Below are positions 33,364 through 39,291 of a stretch of 39,291 nt of DNA, piece by piece. The stretch is from Verrucomicrobiota bacterium (GTDB taxonomy: Bacteria > Verrucomicrobiota > Verrucomicrobiia > Chthoniobacterales > UBA10450). The stretch lies in assembly GCA_003219175.1 (NCBI GenBank), contig QHPU01000069.1:1-39291 (forward strand), given 5' to 3'. Every line of letters starts with the position of its first letter. The first letter of the stretch is position 1. The notes under the pieces are model-generated. The model saw only the letters and a list, made by a program, of their open reading frames with translations, searched no databases and was not told the origin of the DNA. Made by a program: the position numbers and the translations under genes.

Positions 33364-35781
33364 ATGATGACTGATGTTCGTTTTGCTTTTCGCCAGTTGC
33401 TCAAGGCTCCGGGATTCACGCTCCTTGCCTTGATCACCCTCGCCCTGGGGATCGGCCTCAACACCGCCATCTTCAGTTTGATCAATGATCTCTTCTTGCG
33501 CGGTCTTCCATTCAAGGAACCCTCACGCGCCATTCATGTCTTCTGCCATTTCAAGGACCAGACGGTCGATTTTCCGATTTCCGCGCCGCGCTTTATGCAT
33601 TTCCGCGATGGCCAAACCGTTTTCGACCAATTCGCCGGGGAAAATGGACTCGCCGCCACCGTGACTGGAGTTGGCGACCCCTTCCAGGTGCCAATCTTCA
33701 AAACAACCGCGAATTGGTTCGACGTGCTCGGTGTCCATGCCATTCGCGGCCGGACATTCCTGCCGGAAGAACAAGAGGGCGCCGATGTGGCGGTGATTAC
33801 GGATCGCTTTTGGAAATCGCGACTCGGCAGCGATCCGAATGTGATCGGCCGCGCACTTACACTGGATGGCGTATCGCACACCATTGTTGGGGTTATTCCC
33901 AAGCTGCCGGTTTCGTGGACGGGGCCGAACGCCGATATCTGGACGACGAAGCCTTTCATCATTCCCGGTTTCACGCATGAACGCATGATGCGCGGCACCG
34001 CATTCCTGCGCGCAGTCGGTCGATTGAAACCTGGAGTGACCGCCAATCAGGCACGTGCCGCATTTCAGGTGATGACGGATAGCTATCGCGCCCAATATCC
34101 GGAGAAGATCGATGCCCAGGCCGCTACCGTGCTGAAAACGTTGCCCGAAGATGTGACAGAAAATTTGCGGCCCGGTTTCGCCACCCTGCTCGCGGCGGTG
34201 ACATTCGTGTTGCTCATCGCGTGCAGCAACGTGGCAAATCTTTTACTCGTTAGGTTTACGGGCCGGCGTCGTGAGATTTCGTTGCGCATGGCACTGGGCG
34301 CGACGCGCGCGAGCGTGCTACGTTTGTTCGTTTTCGAAAGCGTATTGCTGAGCCTGCTGGCCGGTTGTCTCGGCGCAGTCCTCGCCTGGCAGTTGGTTCC
34401 AATCGTACCAAAGCTCGCCGCTAATTTCCTGCCGATCGAAGCGGGCACTGCCACCGCGCTCTCACTTCCAGTGCTCGCGTTCACCATCGCGCTTTCTCTG
34501 CTTACCGGTCTGGTGATGGGTTTCTATCCCGCATTGCAAAGCTCGCGCGCCGACATTGTTGATGCACTTAAAGAAGGTGGACGCGGCACGGCCGGCAGCG
34601 TGCGCCAACAGCGTTTCCGTAAACTCCTGGTTGGGGCCCAGGTCGCGCTTTCCGTTATCCTACTGGCGGGCGCATCGTTGCTCATCGCAAGTTTCCTCCG
34701 CCTGAGTCACCAGGATCCGGGTTTCAAAACAGACAATCTTTGGACCGGATTTACCGTCCTGCCTCAGGCCCAGTATCCTGATCAGCCCACGCGCACGCGG
34801 TTCGCGGGGCAATTGCTGAATGGATTACGGAACACGCCCGGACTCCAGGACGCAATGATCAGTTCCGGTTTCCCCCTCGCTGGTGGTGCGGGCGCGACGC
34901 TTTACACCAAAGCGGAAGGGAATGTGCCGCCGATCGCCGAGCGCAAAGGGGCGCCATCAAATGATCTCATGCCCGGTTGGTTCCACACTCTCGGTATTCC
35001 CCTGGTCGCCGGGCGTGATTTCAACGAGCAGGACATTATGGATCACCCAAACGTCGTCATAATCAGCAAATCGGGGGCAAAGATGTTGTTCGGCAACGAG
35101 AACCCGATTGGAAAGACGTTGCTGGTCACGAGCGGCAGCGTACCGGTCGAGATCATCGGCGTGGTCGGCGATGTCCGCTCGGTGCTATTGAACCAACACA
35201 ACGAGATGGAATTCTATCGGCCATTGGCGCAGGAGAATTTTCCTTTTCTCACCATCGCGGTGCGCAGTCCATTGCCGCCTGAAACGATCACGCGATCCGC
35301 CCAGACCGCTCTGCGCGGAATAGATCCGGGTCTCGCACTGATTCTACCCCAGCCGTTCAGCGCGATCATGGCTCAGGCGCTTGGTCAGGCGAAGTTGATG
35401 ATGGTGCTGCTCGGTATCTTTGCCGGCGTCGCGCTGCTTCTCGCCACCGTAGGTATTTACGGCGCGGTCGCTTATACCGTCGCGCAACGCACCGGTGAAA
35501 TTGGAGTACGCATGGCCCTAGGCGCGCAAACACGGGATATTTTGCGGCTGATCGTGCGGCAAGGGATGAAGCCGGTCGTGTTCGGACTTGCCATCGGGGT
35601 GGCCGCTGCGCTCGCGGTCGGTCGACTGATCCATTCGCAGTTATATCAAACGTCCGAATATAATCCGGTCTTGCTCAGTGCGACCCTAACGATCCTTGGA
35701 CTGGCCGCATTGTTGGCGTGTTTCTTTCCCGCCTATCGCGCCACCCTTGTTAACCCGGTAGAAGCTTTGCGGACGGAATAA
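33364..35781 (+). CDS. ADOP-type ABC transporter permease (MacB/FtsX family), copy 1
   Basis: An 805-residue permease of the Acidobacterial duplicated orphan permease type. A short N-terminal stretch MTDVRFAFRQLLKAPGF is followed by a first helix (TLLALITLALGIGLNTAIFS), a large periplasmic MacB-like domain, and a FtsX-type block of three helices around residues 270-400 (ATLLAAVTFVLLIACSNVAN). A second periplasmic domain and a final FtsX block (GVALLLATVGIYGAVAYT) end in NPVEALRTE. It has no ATPase domain and no ATPase gene is in the window; these permeases usually rely on a MacB-like ATPase elsewhere. It likely couples ATP-driven conformational change to an envelope function such as efflux. 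The next copy begins 8 nt after its stop. Confidence 0.9.
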   Translation: MMTDVRFAFRQLLKAPGFTLLALITLALGIGLNTAIFSLINDLFLRGLPFKEPSRAIHVFCHFKDQTVDFPISAPRFMHFRDGQTVFDQFAGENGLAATVTGVGDPFQVPIFKTTANWFDVLGVHAIRGRTFLPEEQEGADVAVITDRFWKSRLGSDPNVIGRALTLDGVSHTIVGVIPKLPVSWTGPNADIWTTKPFIIPGFTHERMMRGTAFLRAVGRLKPGVTANQARAAFQVMTDSYRAQYPEKIDAQAATVLKTLPEDVTENLRPGFATLLAAVTFVLLIACSNVANLLLVRFTGRRREISLRMALGATRASVLRLFVFESVLLSLLAGCLGAVLAWQLVPIVPKLAANFLPIEAGTATALSLPVLAFTIALSLLTGLVMGFYPALQSSRADIVDALKEGGRGTAGSVRQQRFRKLLVGAQVALSVILLAGASLLIASFLRLSHQDPGFKTDNLWTGFTVLPQAQYPDQPTRTRFAGQLLNGLRNTPGLQDAMISSGFPLAGGAGATLYTKAEGNVPPIAERKGAPSNDLMPGWFHTLGIPLVAGRDFNEQDIMDHPNVVIISKSGAKMLFGNENPIGKTLLVTSGSVPVEIIGVVGDVRSVLLNQHNEMEFYRPLAQENFPFLTIAVRSPLPPETITRSAQTALRGIDPGLALILPQPFSAIMAQALGQAKLMMVLLGIFAGVALLLATVGIYGAVAYTVAQRTGEIGVRMALGAQTRDILRLIVRQGMKPVVFGLAIGVAAALAVGRLIHSQLYQTSEYNPVLLSATLTILGLAALLACFFPAYRATLVNPVEALRTE

Positions 35782-35789
35782 GAATTCCG

Positions 35790-38213
35790 ATGAGCGACGT
35801 TCGTTTTGCTTTTCGTCAGTTGTTCAAATCCCCGGGGTTCACTCTCCTCGCCATCCTCACGCTCGCGGTCGGGATAGGACTGAATGCCGCCATCTTCAGT
35901 CTGATTAACGATCTCTTCCTCCGCGGACTCCCCTTCCAGGAACCAGACAAGGTTCTGCATCTCTATGCCAACCGAAACGAGGCCAACCTTAAGGAGATCT
36001 CGGTCTCAGCGCCGCGTTTCATGCATTATCGCGATGGGCAGACGATCTTCTCCGGTTTCGCGGCGGAAAACTTTACCGGCTTCACGCTTACCGGCCTAGG
36101 CGATCCGGTCCAGCTTAACGGCGGACATATGACCGCGAATTATTTTGATGTCCTCGGCGTCCGTCCAATCAAGGGCCGCACCTTTTTGCCAAATGAAGAA
36201 GAAGGGGCCGACGTCGCGGTGATCGCGGAGAACTTCTGGCGGAAACGGCTCGGCAGCGACCCGAACGTGATCGGTCGCAGTATCACTCTCGACGGCATCG
36301 CACACACCATCGTAGGCGTGGTCCCGAATCAACCGGCGGCATGGTTCGGTGCGACTCCGCCAGCGGAGGTTTGGACAACAAAACCATTCGCGCTCCCGGG
36401 CTTTTCCCATGAGCGCATCATGCGCGGCACCGGATTCCTGCGCGTCATCACCCGGCCGAAAGCGGGTATGACGATCGAACAAGTCCGGGCGGCACTGCCA
36501 TCGCTCGATCAAAGTTACGCAACACAATATCCCGACAAGATCGACAGTCACGGATTCACCACGGTCAAGAATCTGCCGGAAGACGTGAGTGGCAACTTGC
36601 GCCCGGCCTTCGCCACTCTCCTGGCAGCGGTCGCTTTCGTTTTGCTAATCGCCTGCAGTAACGTTGCGAATCTACTTCTCGTTAGGTTCAGCGGACGGCG
36701 GCGCGAGATCGCGTTGCGCATTGCGCTAGGAGCATCGCGTGCGGGCGTGGTCCGACTCTTCGTTCTCGAAAGTGTGCTGGTCAGCGCCCTGGCAGGGATT
36801 GTCGGCGCGATCATCGGGTGGCAATTGGTTCCGCTCGTCCCCAGAATGGCGGCGAATTTTCTTCCGCTGGAACCGAACTACACCGGACCCGGCCTTTCCA
36901 TTCCAGTCCTCGGCTTTACCATTGCCTTATCCCTCCTGACCGGCTTGGTAATGGGATTCTATCCCGCGTGGCAAGGTTCACGCGGCGATTTGGTTGACGG
37001 ACTTAAGGAAGGTGGACGCGGCACGAGCGGCAGCCTGCGTCAGCAACGTTTCCGCAGAATTTTGGTCGGAGCGCAGGTTGCCCTTTCAGTAACCCTGCTC
37101 GCCGGAGCCGGGCTGCTGATCGCGAGTTTTGTGCGATTAAGTCAGCAAAATATCGGGTTTAATCCACACAATCTTTGGGTCGGATTCGTGACTTTGCCAA
37201 CAGGCCAGTATCCCGACATCGGCTCACGCTATCGTTTCGCCGATAAAAGTCAGAAGGCGTTACGAGCCGTGCGGGGTTTTGAAAATGTGTCGGTCAGCAG
37301 CGATGTCCCGTTGGCTGGCGGCAGCAGAGCTCTCTACGCCCGTCCGGAAGGTGATGTTCCGCCGATCGATAAGCGCCCCGCCGCTCCGAATCACGAGATC
37401 ATGCCCGGTTTTTTCAGGACCTGGAGCATTCCGTTGTTGTCCGGGCGCGACATCGACGCGCACGATCTTGAGGGCGGCCAAAACGTGGTCCTGATTAGTC
37501 AGGCAGGCGCGCGCAAACTTTACGGCAACGAAAATCCGGTTGGCCACACCTTGTTGATCACGGGTGCAAGTATTCCGGCCGAAATCGTTGGTGTGGTGGG
37601 CGACGTGCGCTCGCAACGGTTGGCGGAAGCGGTTGAAATGGAATTCTATCGTCCTACTGCACAGGAAAACTTTCCGTTCTTCACCATCACGGTGCGCAGC
37701 AGTTTCAAACCTGACGCGGCAACGAAGCTGGTGCAAACGGCGCTTGTCGGAATTGATCCGGGAGTAGCAGTCGCTCAGCCACAGGCGATGGACACGGTTG
37801 TGGCGCAAGCACTCGGCCAGGCGCGTTTGATGATGATCCTGCTCGGAATTTTTGCCGGCGTGGCGTTGTTACTCGCGACCATCGGAATTTATGGCGCGGT
37901 TGCTTACACGGTCGCGCAACGCACCGGCGAGATCGGAGTCCGGATGGCGCTCGGTGCGCAAACCCGGGACATCTTGCGACTGATCGTGCGGCAAGGGATG
38001 AAGCCGGTGGTGTTCGGACTCGCCATCGGGGTTGCCGCCGCCCTCGCAGTCGGCCGACTAATTCATTCGCAATTGTATCAAACCTCGGAATACAATCCGT
38101 TCCTGCTCAGCGCCACTTTGACGATTCTCGGCGTGGCCGCGCTAATTGCCTGTCTTTTCCCCGCCTACCGCGCCACGCTGGTCAATCCAGTAGAAGCGCT
38201 GCGGACGGAGTGA
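35790..38213 (+). CDS. ADOP-type ABC transporter permease (MacB/FtsX family), copy 2
   Basis: An 807-residue paralogue of the preceding gene with the same domain order: MSDVRFAFRQLFKSPGF, first helix, MacB-like domain with AEVWTTKPFALPGFSHER, FtsX block near residues 272-400, second periplasmic domain (FPFFTITVRS) and FtsX block 2. Over 72 C-terminal residues (GIYGAVAYT to TSEYNP) the two proteins are identical, yet the DNA differs at many synonymous sites. The duplication is therefore old and the C-terminal block strongly constrained. Spacing of 8 nt implies co-expression and probably heterodimer formation (inference). A large palindromic repeat lies right after the stop. Confidence 0.9.
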   Translation: MSDVRFAFRQLFKSPGFTLLAILTLAVGIGLNAAIFSLINDLFLRGLPFQEPDKVLHLYANRNEANLKEISVSAPRFMHYRDGQTIFSGFAAENFTGFTLTGLGDPVQLNGGHMTANYFDVLGVRPIKGRTFLPNEEEGADVAVIAENFWRKRLGSDPNVIGRSITLDGIAHTIVGVVPNQPAAWFGATPPAEVWTTKPFALPGFSHERIMRGTGFLRVITRPKAGMTIEQVRAALPSLDQSYATQYPDKIDSHGFTTVKNLPEDVSGNLRPAFATLLAAVAFVLLIACSNVANLLLVRFSGRRREIALRIALGASRAGVVRLFVLESVLVSALAGIVGAIIGWQLVPLVPRMAANFLPLEPNYTGPGLSIPVLGFTIALSLLTGLVMGFYPAWQGSRGDLVDGLKEGGRGTSGSLRQQRFRRILVGAQVALSVTLLAGAGLLIASFVRLSQQNIGFNPHNLWVGFVTLPTGQYPDIGSRYRFADKSQKALRAVRGFENVSVSSDVPLAGGSRALYARPEGDVPPIDKRPAAPNHEIMPGFFRTWSIPLLSGRDIDAHDLEGGQNVVLISQAGARKLYGNENPVGHTLLITGASIPAEIVGVVGDVRSQRLAEAVEMEFYRPTAQENFPFFTITVRSSFKPDAATKLVQTALVGIDPGVAVAQPQAMDTVVAQALGQARLMMILLGIFAGVALLLATIGIYGAVAYTVAQRTGEIGVRMALGAQTRDILRLIVRQGMKPVVFGLAIGVAAALAVGRLIHSQLYQTSEYNPFLLSATLTILGVAALIACLFPAYRATLVNPVEALRTE

Positions 38214-38221
38214 TCCAGTTT

Positions 38222-38331
38222 GGGTAGCGCACGTGTCGCGTGTTGGCGAAACCGTCTCGGTTTCGCGGACTTTGTCGAAAGACTGTTTCGGCGAGACGCC
38301 GAAACCAACACGCGAGGCGCGTGCGCTACCC
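38222..38331. repeat. Nested palindromic repeat downstream of the second permease
   Basis: About 110 nt with outer arms GGGTAGCGCACGTGTCGCGT (38222-38241) and a near-complementary end GCGCGTGCGCTACCC (38317-38331), plus inner complementary runs of the GTTTCGG/CCGAAAC type. It could fold into a long hairpin. Starting 8 nt after the permease stop, it may end or stabilise the transcript. Peptides of the VLVSASRRN type encoded by such repeats recur in related genomes (memory). Confidence 0.7.
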
Positions 38332-38400
38332 GGAAATCCCTGCACCACGAAAAACAGTCGCGTAGTCTTACACTGAGATCTAAATAGAATGACAGTCGCC

Positions 38401-38407
38401 AAAGGAG
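38401..38407 (+). promoter_or_regulatory. Ribosome-binding site of the exported TPR gene
   Basis: AAAGGAG lies 7 nt upstream of the ATG at 38415 and is the best Shine-Dalgarno match seen in the window. It decides the start of the partial gene that follows. Confidence 0.75.
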
Positions 38408-38414
38408 TCTGAAC

Positions 38415-39291
38415 ATGAGACCTGCGTTTTTTTCTCGCCCCGCCGTGATCTTCTGTACGCTGGCATTTGGAATCACCGCACTCGCGACGGAACCGTTTTT
38501 CGAAGGGCTCGGTTCCTATTCGCGCGAGATCACAACCAATTCGCCCAAAGCACAGCGGTACTTCAATCAGGGACTGGCGTTCGTGCATGGATTCAATCAT
38601 GGCGCGGCCATTCGTTCTTTTCAGGCAGCGGCACAACTCGACCCGAAATGCGCGATGGCACATTGGGGAGTCGCACTGGCTTGCGGGCCCCACATCAACC
38701 TTACCGCGGTGCCGCCACCAGCGGCGGAGTTGGCGTGGAAAGAACTCCAGCTCGCCCAGCAAAATGCAGAACACGCGTCGCCGGTTGAACGCGATTTGAT
38801 CGAGGCTCTCAGTCATCGCTATGCCAATCCGCAACCGCAGGACCGCGCGCCGCTCGATCAAGCCTATGCCGACGCCATGCGCACGGTTTGGCAAAAATAT
38901 CCAAACGATCCAGACGTGGGTGTATTCTTCGCCGAAGCGATGATGGACTTGCGTCCCTGGAATCAATGGACGCCTCAGGGTCAGCCTGCTGCCGGTACCG
39001 ACGAAATTCTCGCGACGCTGGATGCTGTTTTGAAATTGAACCCCCGGCACCCGTTCGCCAATCATCTCTACATTCACGCTAACGAAGCGTCTCTTCATCC
39101 GGGGCGCGCGACGGCGGCAGCGAATCGACTGCGCACCCTGCAACCGGGCGTAGCTCATAACGTGCACATGCCATCACACATCGACATTCGATGCGGCCGT
39201 TGGCAGCAAGCGGTTGATACGAATCTCAGGGCGATCGCGGCCGATCAGCGTTACCGAAAAATCACGGGTCCGCCGGTTGGATTCATCAATG
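38415..39291 (+). CDS. Exported TPR-like protein, 3' end beyond the window
   Basis: The frame is open from the ATG at 38415 to the window end, 292 codons, without a stop. A signal peptide is evident: MRPAFFSRPAVIFCTLAFG followed by ITALAT. The mature part has TPR-like helices (KAQRYFNQGLAFVHGFNHG, AIRSFQAAAQLDPKCAMAHW), a segment YIHANEASLHPGRATAAANR, and HMPSHIDIRCGRWQQAVDTN near the end. Such large exported TPR proteins with an HMPSHI motif are frequent in Verrucomicrobiota and Acidobacteriota; function unknown. It starts 201 nt after the permease gene, beyond the palindromic repeat, so it probably has its own promoter. Confidence 0.85.
   Translation, partial: MRPAFFSRPAVIFCTLAFGITALATEPFFEGLGSYSREITTNSPKAQRYFNQGLAFVHGFNHGAAIRSFQAAAQLDPKCAMAHWGVALACGPHINLTAVPPPAAELAWKELQLAQQNAEHASPVERDLIEALSHRYANPQPQDRAPLDQAYADAMRTVWQKYPNDPDVGVFFAEAMMDLRPWNQWTPQGQPAAGTDEILATLDAVLKLNPRHPFANHLYIHANEASLHPGRATAAANRLRTLQPGVAHNVHMPSHIDIRCGRWQQAVDTNLRAIAADQRYRKITGPPVGFIN

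Noticed and set aside
32771..33367. A 198-codon plus-strand frame across the divergent spacer
   Set aside because: It starts antisense inside the M20-family gene, matches no family, has low-complexity character and overlaps the permease start by a few bases.
33364..38213. Recent tandem duplication or gene conversion of the permeases
   Set aside because: Even where the proteins are identical the DNA differs at many synonymous positions.
38142..39167. Long minus-strand frame of 341 codons at the window end
   Set aside because: It is antisense to the permease end and to the exported TPR gene, whose plus-strand frame has a good ribosome-binding site, signal peptide and TPR pattern.

Overview
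The window reads as chromosomal DNA of a free-living bacterium, most likely a Verrucomicrobiota member of the soil Chthoniobacterales type. This is an inference from three things: two tandem 'orphan' MacB/FtsX permeases (ADOP type, typical of Acidobacteriota and Verrucomicrobiota), several families of dispersed palindromic or tandem short repeats in spacers and even inside mutS, and moderate-to-high GC with long polysaccharide operons. No rRNA, tRNA, CRISPR array, insertion sequence or prophage gene was recognised.

Region 1 (64-15045, all minus strand) is a surface-polysaccharide operon. Read from 15045 downwards it encodes a GT-C type membrane protein, a YfhO-like membrane protein, a methyltransferase-GT2 fusion, a UDP-glucose-4-epimerase-like SDR, a nucleotide-sugar dehydrogenase homologue whose catalytic Cys is replaced by Thr, a short-chain dehydrogenase and a Gfo/Idh oxidoreductase. 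A complete-looking set for GDP-D-glycero-alpha-D-manno-heptose follows: HddA kinase, HddC guanylyltransferase, GmhA-like isomerase and GmhB-like phosphatase. A transaldolase that could supply sedoheptulose 7-phosphate comes next, then pyruvate kinase. Most junctions are 4-nt ATGA/GTGA overlaps, so the block is translationally coupled.

Region 2 (15171-22857, plus strand) diverges from region 1: a sulfotransferase, a Zn-ribbon methyltransferase and two very large multidomain glycosyltransferases. The glycosyltransferases share a ~100-residue accessory domain, three tandem copies in the first and one in the second. This domain is the best candidate for something undescribed.

Region 3 (22858-32874) holds general genes: a DUF4142 exported protein, a TPR protein, a radical SAM protein of the AmmeMemoRadiSam type, MutS, an ATP-grasp ligase translationally coupled to a zinc metallopeptidase, and an exported M20-family peptidase homologue with altered metal ligands. 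Region 4 (33364-39291) holds the two ADOP permeases and the start of an exported TPR protein that runs off the window.

The strangest feature is a repeated lesion. Pyruvate kinase, hddA and the radical SAM gene have each lost an internal segment of roughly 45-60 codons, and in each the reading frame shifts at the junction while both flanks stay well conserved. Either the genome (or a strain mixture) carries several recent small deletions, or the assembly has collapsed at these places. Until reads are checked, those three genes should be treated as disrupted.
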